From assembly GCF_014638995.1 (NCBI RefSeq), contig NZ_BMFR01000020.1, positions 1 through 57,933 of the forward strand: DNA of 57,933 nucleotides, written 5' to 3'. The position numbers were made by a program, and so were the translations under genes. Within the stretch, counting starts at the first letter, position 1, and every line of letters starts with the position of its first letter. Below, piece by piece: positions 9,000-18,896 of this stretch. This DNA comes from Virgibacillus oceani. Its GTDB lineage: Bacteria; Bacillota; Bacilli; Bacillales; Amphibacillaceae. The notes beneath the pieces were generated by a model, which saw only the letters and a list, made by a program, of their open reading frames with translations, ran no database searches and was not told the origin of the DNA.

Positions 9000-10114
9000 T
9001 TCCCCTCACTTCCCTTTTTATTCTTTCGAAAACGCTTTTTTAATAGTACAAGCGGTAATAGCAAGAATGGATAAACATATGTGATCCAAAACCCAATTCT
9101 GGCAACTTGATCTGTTAAAGCAATTACCAGATAGTGATAGGAAATAAACCCGCAAATAACTAAAAGAATGAACGAAGTAAGATATAATGTTGTTTTTTGG
9201 GGTATTTTATACAAACGTTTTAATCCGTAAGTTATGGCCCACATCAATAACATCATAGTGGTTAAGACCACCATCATCCATACTGCAACAAAGATGTAAT
9301 CAAATCGTTCTACAAATGGAAACGTTACGATTTTATAAAGTGATAAGACAGACCACTCCAAATGCTCAAGCTGATGCGGGCTGAAATAGCCAATTGCTAT
9401 TACAGTATTAATTAACACGATTCCAGCCGACCAGCATGCACCTAGATAGACAGGAAATTTAGCCTTGCCCTTGTTTTGTATGAAGGGATAAAGGAAAAAG
9501 AGTATTTCAAAACCCATAAATGTATAGGATGTTGCTTTTGCCCCTTTGAATAATTCGATAATGGAAGCATGGAACATGGGTTGAAAATGCGTCATATCCA
9601 TTCTCATAACTGGTTCATAAAGAAGAAACAAAAGCCAGTGAGTTAGAAAAAAGATGATAAACACAATACCAATGACTACCCGAATGCCACCAAGTACACC
9701 GTAAATGATCAATGATAGCAATAGAAATCCGATAATAAGGGAGCTTAATTCCGGAAAAATAAAAATCTGTACTACCTCAATATACGTAACAAGGACAGAC
9801 AGCAACGCTATTGTAATGTGAACAATATATAACGTTCCCAGTGCCTTCCCAATCCATTTTCCAAACACATCAACCTGAATTCCCAATATATCAGCGTTTT
9901 CATATTGATTTAGAATTCGAAACATGACAAATAATACGAGCAATAGATAAACAAGCGCAATTATAATCGATATCCATGAATCCTGGCGTGCTTCTGTGAA
10001 AATATACATAGGAGCACCCAAGAGTCCAACACCTATTTGGATGGATACAATAATGAAAAATAAATAAAACGCCCGGATACGTATATTTTCCTTTATGGTT
10101 ACATTAACATCCAC
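8996..10114 (-). CDS. gerAB: spore germination permease-like protein, GerAB family
   Basis: A 372-residue protein with about ten transmembrane helices, of the GerAB group of the amino acid/polyamine/organocation superfamily. In germinant receptors this subunit is thought to hold the nutrient binding site. The opening helix region contains the family hallmark QIGVGLLGAP. The start is GTG, preceded on the minus strand by AGGTGG about 4-6 nt away. It lies 8 nt after gerAA and overlaps gerAC, so the three are one transcript, expected in the forespore. Confidence 0.87.
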   Translation of the reverse strand: MDVNVTIKENIRIRAFYLFFIIVSIQIGVGLLGAPMYIFTEARQDSWISIIIALVYLLLVLFVMFRILNQYENADILGIQVDVFGKWIGKALGTLYIVHITIALLSVLVTYIEVVQIFIFPELSSLIIGFLLLSLIIYGVLGGIRVVIGIVFIIFFLTHWLLFLLYEPVMRMDMTHFQPMFHASIIELFKGAKATSYTFMGFEILFFLYPFIQNKGKAKFPVYLGACWSAGIVLINTVIAIGYFSPHQLEHLEWSVLSLYKIVTFPFVERFDYIFVAVWMMVVLTTMMLLMWAITYGLKRLYKIPQKTTLYLTSFILLVICGFISYHYLVIALTDQVARIGFWITYVYPFLLLPLVLLKKRFRKNKKGSEGK

Positions 10115-10122
10115 AGATCCAC

Positions 10123-11631
10123 CTACTCATCTATATCGTGCTTTTTAATTGCCTCACGCTTTTTAAAACGAAGTAAATCTTTCGGTCTGAATGACAAAAA
10201 ACGTTTATATTGATATGCGTATGGTGCACGGTATAAAGCTTTATTTAAATCAGCCCAGCGAAATGGGTATACAGGTGCAAGATAGGGTTCGCCTAATGAC
10301 TTAATTTTTAATAAATGAATTATTAAAAAACAGATACCATAAATAATTCCTATTAGACCGAACATTCCTGCTAAAAATATCATTGGAAAACGAATGACAC
10401 GGATAGTTGTTCCCATTAAATAGCTGGGTGCTGTGAACGATGCAAGTGCACTCATCGCAATGACGATTATTAGTATACTGCTTGTTAATCCCGCTTGAAC
10501 AACCGCCTGCCCGATAATTACCCCGCCAACGATACCAATTGTCTGCCCGACTTTAGTAGGAAGCCTTGCACCGGCCTCACGCAAGAGTTCAATTAAAAAT
10601 TCAAGAATTAATGCCTCAATTATTGGCGGAAATGGAACAACTGCCCTGGATTGTCCAAGTGTAATAAGCTCACGGGGGGGAATTAATTCATAATGATACG
10701 TTACAGCTGCAACATATAGTGGTGTTAAAATGACGGAAATAAACATTGCAACAAAGCGTAATATCCTTAAAAATGAGCCCATATTCCAGCGCATATATAA
10801 ATCTTCTGTTGATTCTAAAAAACTGAATAGTGTTGAAGGAGCCAATATTCCTGTTGGACTGTTTTCAACTAATACACCAATTCGTCCTTTACCAACTGTG
10901 TAACAAAATCGATCAGGCAATTCAGTTGTATAAAATTGCGGAAAAATCGTTGATGATGAATCCTCTATATATTGTGACAACACATTACTATCCTCTATTT
11001 CATCAACATCTAAATCTTGAAGTCTCTGTCTCATTGTATTTACATGTGTTTCATTAGCTATAGATTTCATATAAATTAGACGAACCTCACGGGGGGCTCT
11101 TTTTCCAATTAAAATCTTCTCTAACACTAAGTCCGTTGATCGTAAGCTCCACCGGACAACATTTAGATTTGTAATCAAAGATTCCGTGAAAGCTATCTGC
11201 GGGCCAAGTACGACTGTTTCATTTTCAGGCTTTGATACTTGGCGCTTTTCTTTATGTATTAATGCATAAGAAATAGCAGCATCTTCGTCTTCTACATAAA
11301 CAAAGGCTTCACCAATAATTAAATTTCGCAATATATCTTCAAGCTTATTGGCAGTAGCTGCAGGAGATAATGGAATTTCATTTTTTATAGTTGGTCCGGT
11401 CCACTCTTTATCTATTTTCAGTAACGGTTCTAGTAAAAAGTTTTCCACTTTATCCGGGTCTGTTTGATAAGATATAAAAAAAACGGCAATCTTTTTGTTG
11501 TTCTGCTCATACGTATTAAATGTTAAATCTGGGTTTTTTTCGAACTTATCTTTAATAATTTTTTTAAGCTCATCAATCTTCAGTGGGAAAATAGAATCCG
11601 TATTTGTTTTACGATTTCGATTTCTTCTCAT
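10123..11631 (-). CDS. gerAA: spore germination protein, GerAA family
   Basis: A 502-residue A subunit of a nutrient germinant receptor. A soluble N-terminal region (about 1-270) is followed by about five membrane helices (about 285-440) and a short basic cytoplasmic tail. Family landmarks include LPDRFCYTVGKGRIGVLVEN and the PPRELI / AVVPFPPIIEALILEF region. The start ATG has a strong AGGAGG site 6-7 nt upstream. A sigma-G-like -10 box lies 33 nt upstream of the ATG. First gene of the operon. Confidence 0.9.
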   Translation of the reverse strand: MRRNRNRKTNTDSIFPLKIDELKKIIKDKFEKNPDLTFNTYEQNNKKIAVFFISYQTDPDKVENFLLEPLLKIDKEWTGPTIKNEIPLSPAATANKLEDILRNLIIGEAFVYVEDEDAAISYALIHKEKRQVSKPENETVVLGPQIAFTESLITNLNVVRWSLRSTDLVLEKILIGKRAPREVRLIYMKSIANETHVNTMRQRLQDLDVDEIEDSNVLSQYIEDSSSTIFPQFYTTELPDRFCYTVGKGRIGVLVENSPTGILAPSTLFSFLESTEDLYMRWNMGSFLRILRFVAMFISVILTPLYVAAVTYHYELIPPRELITLGQSRAVVPFPPIIEALILEFLIELLREAGARLPTKVGQTIGIVGGVIIGQAVVQAGLTSSILIIVIAMSALASFTAPSYLMGTTIRVIRFPMIFLAGMFGLIGIIYGICFLIIHLLKIKSLGEPYLAPVYPFRWADLNKALYRAPYAYQYKRFLSFRPKDLLRFKKREAIKKHDIDE

Positions 11632-11663
11632 ACGTACCTCCTGCTATAACGATCGCTGTATAT

Positions 11664-11693
11664 TAGTATGTGAAAAAATACATAAAATATAAT
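11664..11693 (-). promoter_or_regulatory. sigma-G-type promoter of the gerA operon
   Basis: On the minus strand CATACTA (11664-11670) matches the sigma-F/sigma-G -10 consensus exactly. The -35 region at 17 nt (ATTATA, 11688-11693) is a partial match. Forespore expression is known for gerA operons, which agrees. Confidence 0.55.
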
Positions 11694-12029
11694 AGCAACA
11701 AAAAAAGAGGCAGGGACATAACTAAAATGTTTGCCTCAAAATGACGTACGATTATAGGGATAGGGAGTTTAGAACGTATTTTTCTACTGTAAGATCATAA
11801 TATTTAGTTGACGTAAAATGCGACGTAATATTCTCGGGTCGCCAGCCGGAATCGTGCTTTTCTGAGCAGGAGTCACCGCCCGCAGCGATGCCGGACTGGT
11901 GAAGTGATATGATAAGATATCAACTCTAGTTAGTGGTATTATTGTAACTCTAATACCACAGATGTTTTGCTTAATGATTCCTTTTATTTATGTAAAACAA
12001 AGTCAGTAAATATGCATATGCACTTACTA

Positions 12030-12145
12030 GCAGCCCGTATACACGGAGACTCCTGTGGGAGATGAGGTATCGGTGAGACCCCGGAGTGCGTAAGCACGAG
12101 GAGGCTCATCAGCCGCCCACGGAAAGCGAAGTGTATACGGGCTGC
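12030..12145. repeat. 116-bp GC-rich palindromic core (copy C)
   Basis: Outer arms GCAGCCCGTATACAC and GTGTATACGGGCTGC are perfect 15-bp complements. Inside, GTGGG/CCCAC and GATGAG/CTCATC give further pairing. The GC content is clearly above that of the surrounding AT-rich DNA. Confidence 0.9.
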
Positions 12146-12224
12146 GGAATCGAAGAGCATCGCAAAATGTAATACTTACAATCGCAGTTTACGGACAATT
12201 AGCAGTAAGTATTCCAAATACCTA

Positions 12225-12290
12225 AAAAGAAAAATCCGAACTAATACAAATTCTAATTGAAGAATTCATAGTTCGGATTTTTCTTTGACT
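12225..12290 (-). terminator. repeat-family terminator after TDT-like gene
   Basis: GAAAAATCCGAACTA (12229-12243) pairs exactly with TAGTTCGGATTTTTC (12269-12283), with an inner TTCTAATT/AAGAATTC stem and T/A-rich flanks on both sides. It is placed to end the minus-strand gene 12331-13389. Confidence 0.85.
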
Positions 12291-12330
12291 AAAATACTTT
12301 TGTCCCGGCCACGACTATGCATGCTGATTG

Positions 12331-13389
12331 TTATTGTATTTGCCTATTTTTCCCTGCAGAAAAAGCTTCTATACGCGATTTTGCATATACTGCGATTTGT
12401 CCAATTAATGCCAGTAATACAACCCAAGCCCAAAAGCGCATGAATTGTTCTTGGAATTGAAAAAGATGATCGTCTATTGGATAAAAAGGATTTTTGTGCA
12501 TCACTAATGAAAAGGTATAAAACATGCCAAAGGTAAAGTTTCGGGACCACTGAGTTATTTGATAAGTAAATATTCCTTTGTTCCAGCCGTATAATTTAAT
12601 ACGTTTTATTGCTCGAATTACCTCAATAGCCTCCACGATAATTAATAAAGCAAATACGATTATCCAAAAAACTGTCACAAATTCTGGTGTAAAGGTATTT
12701 GTCGTAACAATGGCTAAACCTGTAATCGATAATGCACCATGGATAATACAGTTTGTGTTTGCCCAGTCATCTGCTAATGTCCAACCTTTTTGTCTTATAT
12801 AGCGATTTCCTATTAACATCATACCTGCCAGATAAAATATGAATCCTAAAATAATGATTGCTTCAGAAAAGTATACTGGAAATCTAAAAAATACGTTATT
12901 TAACAGGATAATAATAGATTGTGTTCCAACTGTAGATAACAATATTGCGCCGTGTACCGGGTAGTCCTGATGATCGGATAAAAGCTGTTTAAAGTTGTAG
13001 AAACAATTCATCAGAAAGAACAACCATAAAAACGTGTTCAGTATTCCCATCGCCTGGGTAATCAGCAAAATTTCCGGGAAGTATTTAATGAATACATTAC
13101 ATAAAACGGAAACACCTGCAATCCAAGTGCCAATTACAAATGAATTGACGGGGTGCTGAATAAATGGAATTAAAAAATCGCGATGAAAAAATTGGACAGA
13201 CAGTGATTTGTAAATAACAATCCATGTAATAAGCAGCATAAAAGCTAAATATTTTCCTATTTGGATATCCAGAAAAGGAAAAGCATCTACCGCACCAATC
13301 AAAAAAATTCCATTAGCCATAATAATTGCACCCGATGCGGGCTCGATCTTTTTATAAGGCCCCTTCAGTAACATTGTTAACACATCCAA
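12331..13389 (-). CDS. TDT/SLAC1-like integral membrane transporter
   Basis: A 352-residue polytopic protein with about ten membrane helices. The N-terminal EPASGAIIMANGIF resembles the start of the voltage-dependent anion channel / TDT (TehA, C4-dicarboxylate) family, so I call it a member with moderate confidence; it could also be an unassigned anion channel. It is divergent from narGHJI. An FNR box centred about 64 bp upstream of its start codon is correctly spaced (-41.5) from a possible promoter whose -10 is TATTTT (13419-13424, minus). I infer anaerobic co-expression with nitrate reductase and a possible role in moving nitrate, nitrite or another anion. No experimental function is known to me. 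Confidence 0.55.
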   Translation of the reverse strand: MDVLTMLLKGPYKKIEPASGAIIMANGIFLIGAVDAFPFLDIQIGKYLAFMLLITWIVIYKSLSVQFFHRDFLIPFIQHPVNSFVIGTWIAGVSVLCNVFIKYFPEILLITQAMGILNTFLWLFFLMNCFYNFKQLLSDHQDYPVHGAILLSTVGTQSIIILLNNVFFRFPVYFSEAIIILGFIFYLAGMMLIGNRYIRQKGWTLADDWANTNCIIHGALSITGLAIVTTNTFTPEFVTVFWIIVFALLIIVEAIEVIRAIKRIKLYGWNKGIFTYQITQWSRNFTFGMFYTFSLVMHKNPFYPIDDHLFQFQEQFMRFWAWVVLLALIGQIAVYAKSRIEAFSAGKNRQIQ

Positions 13390-13445
13390 TCAAAAACACT
13401 TTTAATAATCTCGTATAAAAAATAGCATGGGGTTGCGCGAATTTC

Positions 13446-13461
13446 TGTGAAAAATATCACA
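13446..13461. promoter_or_regulatory. FNR box 1 (TGTGA-N6-TCACA)
   Basis: TGTGAAAAATATCACA is a perfect match to the Bacillus FNR consensus. Its centre is 41.5 nt upstream of a possible minus-strand transcription start near 13412, so it probably activates the TDT-like gene when oxygen is absent. Confidence 0.75.
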
Positions 13462-13567
13462 ATTATAGGCTTTACAAGAAACAACAAAATAAATTATACC
13501 ATTTCTGACACATTTATTAACCCCATCTTAAAGCGGATATGCATGGTTGTGGATATGAATTCGTAAA

Positions 13568-13583
13568 CGTGACAATTATCACA
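13568..13583. promoter_or_regulatory. FNR box 2 (CGTGA-N6-TCACA)
   Basis: CGTGACAATTATCACA has one mismatch to the FNR palindrome. It lies between the other two boxes, too far from either start for class II activation, so it may be an auxiliary site. Confidence 0.6.
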
Positions 13584-13626
13584 TTTAAAGATACAAAAGT
13601 GTCTATTTAATGAATCCGGTAATAAG

Positions 13627-13642
13627 TGTGACATTTTTCACA
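13627..13642. promoter_or_regulatory. FNR box 3 upstream of narG
   Basis: TGTGACATTTTTCACA is a perfect FNR palindrome centred at 13634.5. A -10 box TTTAAT at 13664-13669 would give a start near 13676, placing the box at -41.5, the activating position known for Bacillus FNR promoters. Confidence 0.8.
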
Positions 13643-13663
13643 GTTATAATTTAGATTCCCTGT

Positions 13664-13669
13664 TTTAAT
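13664..13669 (+). promoter_or_regulatory. narG promoter -10 box
   Basis: TTTAAT matches five of six -10 bases and is correctly spaced from FNR box 3. There is no good -35, as expected for an activator-dependent promoter. A TATAAT at 13645-13650 also exists but would place the FNR box over its -35 region. Confidence 0.5.
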
Positions 13670-13720
13670 TAAGCCATAGAGCGAAGTAAAGCCTATAACT
13701 TGAACTTGGAGGGAATTCCT

Positions 13721-16700
13721 GTGAAAAAGAAACATTCTCCATTATGGAAAAGACTAACGTACATGAAACCAAAAGAAACATATTCCGACAATCACAGCCA
13801 ATTACAAGAGGGCAACAGAGAATGGGAAAATGTATATAGAAGAAGATGGCAGCATGATAAAGTAATCCGAAGTACACATGGTGTAAACTGTACGGGTTCG
13901 TGCAGCTGGAACATTTATGTAAAGGACGGAATTGTTACATGGGAAGGGCAGCAGCTTGATTATCCAACAACAGGACCCGACATGCCGGAATTTGAGCCAC
14001 GCGGCTGTCCTCGCGGGGCTAGCTTTTCCTGGTATATTTACAGTCCATTGCGAGTGAAATATCCATATATACGAAAAAAACTGTTAATGCTTTGGCGTGA
14101 GGCTTTGGACAATCATTCAAATGCATTAGAAGCATGGGCAAGCATTGTAGAAGACCCGGAAAAAGCAAATCTATATAAACGTGCTAGAGGTAAAGGCGGA
14201 CTAATCCGTGCTGATTGGGATGAAGTAACAAAACTTGTGGCGGCATCCACACTTTATACTGTTAAAAAATATGGCCCAGACCGTAACGTTGGTTTTTCTC
14301 CAATTCCAGCGATGTCGATGATCAGCCATGCAGCGGGCAGCCGTTTCATGTCATTGATGGGTGGCCCAATGCTCAGTTTTTACGATTGGTATGCTGACTT
14401 ACCACCTGCCTCACCGCAAATATGGGGTGATCAAACCGATGTACCGGAAAGCTCAGACTGGTTTAATTCAGGCTATATTATGACTTGGGGTTCTAATGTT
14501 CCATTAACAAGAACACCGGATGCACACTTCTTGGTGGAAGCACGCTACAAAGGTACGAAAGTTGTATCTGTTAGTCCTGATTATGCAGAATCAACCAAGT
14601 TTGCAGATGATTGGATGAGCGTGAAACAAGGGACTGATGGTGCAGCAGCAATGGCGATGGGGCATGTTATTTTAAATGAATTCTATCACAAAAATATGCA
14701 GCCATATTTCGAATCGTATGCTAAAAAATATACAGACTTTCCATTTGTTGTTCGCCTGAAAAAAGGCAAGGATCATTATGTGGCAGACCGATTTTTACAT
14801 GCAGCGGATCTAGGAAAGGAATCGGAAAACAGTGAATGGAAACCTGCAATGTTTAATAAAGCAACAAACAATTTTGCTATTCCACAAGGGACAATGGGGT
14901 CACGGTGGGATGATAAAGGAAAATGGAACTTACATTTAGTTGATGAAAATACAGAGGAAGCTATTGAACCAACATTAAGCTTTTTAGGACAAGAAGATGA
15001 AATTGCGATCGTTAATATGCCATATTTCGATGCAGAAAAACGCAGTGTGCTGCATCGTGCCGTTCCAGTTAAAACTGTAGAACTGGATGGAGTGAAAACA
15101 TATGTAGCAACGGTATACGATTTAATGCTTGCCAACTATGGAATTGACCGCGGAATCGGTGGAGAAGCTGCGAAATCATATGACGATGAAACACCATTTA
15201 CACCTGCTTGGCAAGAGAAAATAACTGGTGTTAAACGTGAATTAATCATTAAGATTGCTCGTGAATTCGCACAGAACGCTGTTGATACTGGGGGCCGCTC
15301 CATGATAATTGTTGGAGCAGGGATTAACCATTGGTATAACTCAGATACGATTTACCGGGCAGTCGTTAACTTGGTTTTATTGGTCGGCGCACAAGGTGTC
15401 AATGGTGGCGGCTGGGCTCATTATGTAGGTCAGGAAAAATTACGTCCTGCTGAAGGGTGGACCAATGTTGCAACTGCAAAAGACTGGCATGGCCCGGCAA
15501 AGCTAATGAACGGAACATCATTCTTCTATTTTGCAACTGGACAGTGGCGTTATGAAGAGATCCCGGTCAGCAGCTTAACGGCAGCAACTGTTGATAAGCC
15601 TCGCTATGAGCATTATGGGGACTATAATGTTCTTGCAGCAAGACTAGGCTGGCTGCCGGCATATCCGACATTTGATCGTAACGGGATAGACGTTTATAAG
15701 GAAGCTGTTGCGAATGGCTGCGAAACTTCAGAAGATATCGGAAACTATGTTGCACAGCAATTAAAGGAACGCAAGCTTAAATTTGCTATTGAGGATCCTG
15801 ATGCACCAGAAAGCTTCCCGCGCAACCTGTTTGTATGGCGGGCGAACTTGATTTCCAGCTCCGGTAAAGGGCATGAATATTTCTTAAAACACTTACTTGG
15901 TACAACACATGGATTGCTGAATTCGGATGAAGACAGTTTACGTCCAGAAGAAATTACTTGGCGTGATGAAACACCGGAAGGAAAGCTTGACCTATTAATC
16001 AACTTAGATTTCCGGATGGCTGGTACGGCATTGTATTCCGATGTTATTCTGCCTGCAGCAACATGGTATGAAAAACATGACTTGTCAAGCACAGATATGC
16101 ATCCATTCGTTCATCCATTTAACCCGGCAATTGCTTCACCTTGGGAGTCAAAATCGGACTGGGATATTTTTAAAGAACTTGCAAAAGGTGTATCTAATTT
16201 AGCTGAAGAATTAGAGATGGAACCGGTAAAAGAGGTTGTAGCAACACCATTACTGCATGATACACCACAGGAAATGGCCCAACCATTTGGTGAAATTAAA
16301 GACTGGTCTAAAGGTGAATGCGAGCCGATTCCTGGAAAAACCATGCCGCAAATTCATGTAGTGGAATATGATTACAAACAGCTCTACAGCAAAATGACTG
16401 GACTTGGACCAAATATCGGATCGAAGCCTTATGGAACCAAGGGTATCAATTGGGAAATGAAAGAAGAATATGAAAAGGTTAAACATACGATCGGTACCAT
16501 TCGGAATGGAAGTATAGCGGATGGATGTCCAGACATTACATCCGCACGTGATGCGTGTGAAGCAGTATTGATGCTTTCATCTACAACTAACGGGAAAGTT
16601 GCTGTTAAGGCATGGAAGGCATTAGAAGAGAAAACAAACTTGGAGCTTTCCGATCTTGCCGAAGAACGTGCGGAAGAATGCTTTACATTTGATCAAATTA

Positions 16701-17404
16701 CTGCACAGCCAAAAACAGTAATTACATCTCCTGCATTTAGCGGCTCGGAAAAGGGTGGACGAAGGTATTCTCCATTCACAACAAATATAGAACGAATGAT
16801 TCCTTTTAGAACAATTACCGGGAGACAATCGTTTTATCTTGACCATGAAATGATGCAGGAATTCGGTGAATCAATGGCAACCTTTAAACCGATTCTTGAC
16901 CATACACCGTTTCGGGCCGATCGTCCAAAGGTAGAAGGAAAAGAGATTGTGCTGAATTATTTGACACCACATAATAAATGGTCCATTCACAGCATGTATT
17001 TTGATTCACAGCCAATGCTGACATTGTTCAGGGGTGGTCCAACGATTTGGCTCAACAAAGATGATGCAGAAGAAATTGATGTGAAAGATAATGAATGGAT
17101 TGAATGCTTTAACCGAAATGGTGTAGTTGTTGCCCGTGCAGTTGTGTCACACCGCATTCCCAGAACGGTAGCATTTATGCACCATGCACAGGATCGCCAC
17201 ATCCATGTTCCTGGTACGAAGCTAACCCAAAATCGCGGCGGAACACATAATAGTCCGACTCGAATTCATGTTAAACCAACACACATGATTGGTGGCTATG
17301 CGCAATTAAGCTACGGATTTAACTATTATGGAACAACAGGAAATCAGCGTGACTTAAATGTTATCATTCGTAAATTAGAGGAGGTTGACTGGCTTGAGAA
17401 TTAA
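13721..17404 (+). CDS. narG: respiratory nitrate reductase, alpha subunit
   Basis: A 1227-residue molybdenum subunit of membrane-bound nitrate reductase, which reduces nitrate to nitrite on the cytoplasmic face during anaerobic respiration. The FS0 cluster ligands are visible as His53, Cys57, Cys61 and Cys96 (HGVNCTGSC and FEPRGCPRG). The Mo-ligand region is YDWYADLPPASPQIWG. I start it at GTG 13721 because GGAGGG lies 7 nt upstream; the reading frame opens earlier at a TTG, but that would translate through the ribosome binding site. The protein closely resembles B. subtilis NarG along its whole length. It overlaps narH by 11 nt and is under probable FNR control. Confidence 0.95.
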   Translation: MKKKHSPLWKRLTYMKPKETYSDNHSQLQEGNREWENVYRRRWQHDKVIRSTHGVNCTGSCSWNIYVKDGIVTWEGQQLDYPTTGPDMPEFEPRGCPRGASFSWYIYSPLRVKYPYIRKKLLMLWREALDNHSNALEAWASIVEDPEKANLYKRARGKGGLIRADWDEVTKLVAASTLYTVKKYGPDRNVGFSPIPAMSMISHAAGSRFMSLMGGPMLSFYDWYADLPPASPQIWGDQTDVPESSDWFNSGYIMTWGSNVPLTRTPDAHFLVEARYKGTKVVSVSPDYAESTKFADDWMSVKQGTDGAAAMAMGHVILNEFYHKNMQPYFESYAKKYTDFPFVVRLKKGKDHYVADRFLHAADLGKESENSEWKPAMFNKATNNFAIPQGTMGSRWDDKGKWNLHLVDENTEEAIEPTLSFLGQEDEIAIVNMPYFDAEKRSVLHRAVPVKTVELDGVKTYVATVYDLMLANYGIDRGIGGEAAKSYDDETPFTPAWQEKITGVKRELIIKIAREFAQNAVDTGGRSMIIVGAGINHWYNSDTIYRAVVNLVLLVGAQGVNGGGWAHYVGQEKLRPAEGWTNVATAKDWHGPAKLMNGTSFFYFATGQWRYEEIPVSSLTAATVDKPRYEHYGDYNVLAARLGWLPAYPTFDRNGIDVYKEAVANGCETSEDIGNYVAQQLKERKLKFAIEDPDAPESFPRNLFVWRANLISSSGKGHEYFLKHLLGTTHGLLNSDEDSLRPEEITWRDETPEGKLDLLINLDFRMAGTALYSDVILPAATWYEKHDLSSTDMHPFVHPFNPAIASPWESKSDWDIFKELAKGVSNLAEELEMEPVKEVVATPLLHDTPQEMAQPFGEIKDWSKGECEPIPGKTMPQIHVVEYDYKQLYSKMTGLGPNIGSKPYGTKGINWEMKEEYEKVKHTIGTIRNGSIADGCPDITSARDACEAVLMLSSTTNGKVAVKAWKALEEKTNLELSDLAEERAEECFTFDQITAQPKTVITSPAFSGSEKGGRRYSPFTTNIERMIPFRTITGRQSFYLDHEMMQEFGESMATFKPILDHTPFRADRPKVEGKEIVLNYLTPHNKWSIHSMYFDSQPMLTLFRGGPTIWLNKDDAEEIDVKDNEWIECFNRNGVVVARAVVSHRIPRTVAFMHHAQDRHIHVPGTKLTQNRGGTHNSPTRIHVKPTHMIGGYAQLSYGFNYYGTTGNQRDLNVIIRKLEEVDWLEN

Positions 17405-18866
17405 GGCGCAAGTTGGAATGGTAATGAATTTGGATAAATGTATTGGCTGCCATACGTGCAGTGTTACATGTAAAAACACCTGGACAAATCGTCCGGGTGC
17501 AGAATATATGTATTTTAACAATGTGGAGACAAGACCCGGTGTCGGTTATCCAAAAGAATGGGAGGACCAGAAGAAATATCGTGGCGGATGGGAAGTGGAA
17601 AATGGTGAACTTCGCCTTAAATCCGGCAGTAAGGTTAATCGTCTATTGAATCTATTCTACAACCCATATCAGCCAACACTGGAAGATTACTATGAGCCTT
17701 GGACATACGATTATGAAACATTAACAAATAGTCCGGAGAAAAAGCATCAGCCAGTGGCACGTGCTAAATCTACTATTACGAATGAGTTTATGGATATTGA
17801 ATGGGGTCCAAACTGGGATGATGACCTTGCTGGCGGTCATATTACAGGACTCCGTGATCCAAACGTAGTAGAAATGGAAGAATCGATTAAAACAGAATTT
17901 GAAGATGTATTCATGATGTACCTTCCGCGGATCTGTGAACACTGTATTAATCCATCATGTGTGTCTTCATGTCCATCAGGTGCGATGTACAAACGTGATG
18001 AGGATGGTATCGTCCTAGTTGACCAAAACGCTTGCCGCGGCTGGCGTCATTGCGTTACATCATGCCCGTATAAAAAAGTATATTTTAACTGGAAAACGAA
18101 TAAGGCAGAAAAATGTACGATGTGTTATCCACGAATTGAAAATGGTCAGCCGACGATTTGTTCTGAAACATGTGTGGGAAGGATTCGTTACATTGGGGTT
18201 ATGCTTTACGATGCTGATCGTGTAAAAGAGGCGGCATCGGTTGAAAACGATCGGGATCTATACAAAGCACAGCTTGGTATCTTTCTTAATCCACATGATC
18301 CGGAAATCATAAAGGAAGCGAAGAAACAAGGAATCCCTGAAGACTGGATTGACGCAGCACAACAATCGCCAATCTATAAAATGATAATTGATTGGGAAAT
18401 TGCTTTGCCATTACATCCAGAATACCGGACAATGCCAATGGTTTGGTATATTCCGCCATTAAGTCCAATTATGAACGTAATTGAAGGAAAAGGAAGCACT
18501 GCTGATACAGAGGATATTTTCCCTGCAATTGACCAAATGCGTATACCAATTGAATACCTTGCTAATCTGTTAACAGCCGGTGATACAGAACAGATTCGTA
18601 CAGTATTAAAGAAAATGGCAGTCATGCGAAATTATATGCGTGCAAAGCAAACGGGAAAAAGCTTTAACATTGAGCTGATTCATCAATTAGGCTTGAATGA
18701 ACAAGCAATTGAAACAATGTTCCGCTTATTGGCAATTGCTAAATACAGTGACCGTTTTGTTATACCGAAAAGCCATAAAGAGGTTGCTGAAGATGCCTAT
18801 AGCGAACAAGGTGCATGCGGCTTGGACTTTGCAGGCGGACCGGGAAGCTGCGGTGTTTTAGCATAA
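17394..18866 (+). CDS. narH: respiratory nitrate reductase, beta subunit
   Basis: A 490-residue iron-sulfur subunit passing electrons from NarI to NarG. The first four-cysteine group is Cys16, 19, 22, 26 (CIGCHTCSVTC). Further groups are CEHCINPSCVSSC, CRGWRHCVTSC (with Trp at the usual second-Cys position, as in a 3Fe-4S site) and KCTMCYPR...CSETC. I choose TTG 17394 (MRIKAQVGMV) because the frame then aligns with known NarH N-termini and GAGGAGG sits 9 nt upstream; the TTG three codons earlier abuts the ribosome site. It overlaps narG and lies upstream of narJ in the same operon. Confidence 0.94.
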   Translation: MRIKAQVGMVMNLDKCIGCHTCSVTCKNTWTNRPGAEYMYFNNVETRPGVGYPKEWEDQKKYRGGWEVENGELRLKSGSKVNRLLNLFYNPYQPTLEDYYEPWTYDYETLTNSPEKKHQPVARAKSTITNEFMDIEWGPNWDDDLAGGHITGLRDPNVVEMEESIKTEFEDVFMMYLPRICEHCINPSCVSSCPSGAMYKRDEDGIVLVDQNACRGWRHCVTSCPYKKVYFNWKTNKAEKCTMCYPRIENGQPTICSETCVGRIRYIGVMLYDADRVKEAASVENDRDLYKAQLGIFLNPHDPEIIKEAKKQGIPEDWIDAAQQSPIYKMIIDWEIALPLHPEYRTMPMVWYIPPLSPIMNVIEGKGSTADTEDIFPAIDQMRIPIEYLANLLTAGDTEQIRTVLKKMAVMRNYMRAKQTGKSFNIELIHQLGLNEQAIETMFRLLAIAKYSDRFVIPKSHKEVAEDAYSEQGACGLDFAGGPGSCGVLA

Positions 18867-18896
18867 ACCAGTTTTCGAATTGAAAGGGTGATAAAT

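Larger units (their letters stand above)
11701..12310 (-). repeat. full composite intergenic repeat (copy C)
   Basis: This 610-base block fills the space between gerAA and the TDT-like gene. In the minus-strand reading it consists of a lead-in, the terminator (12225-12290), a TIR-like end (about 12180-12193), the GC-rich palindrome (12030-12145), a second GC-rich module (about 11835-11905), the other TIR (11812-11830, CGTAAAATGCGACGTAATA), and a right end that carries another T-rich hairpin (GAGGCA/TGCCTC) near 11705-11740. No gene was found inside. Confidence 0.85.

Noticed and set aside
13645..13650. TATAAT as the main narG -10
   Set aside because: Its -35 region would be covered by FNR box 3, whereas TTTAAT at 13664 gives the known -41.5 geometry; kept only as an alternative.
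16250..17202. Several minus-strand frames opposite narG
   Set aside because: Shadows of a highly conserved coding sequence on the other strand.
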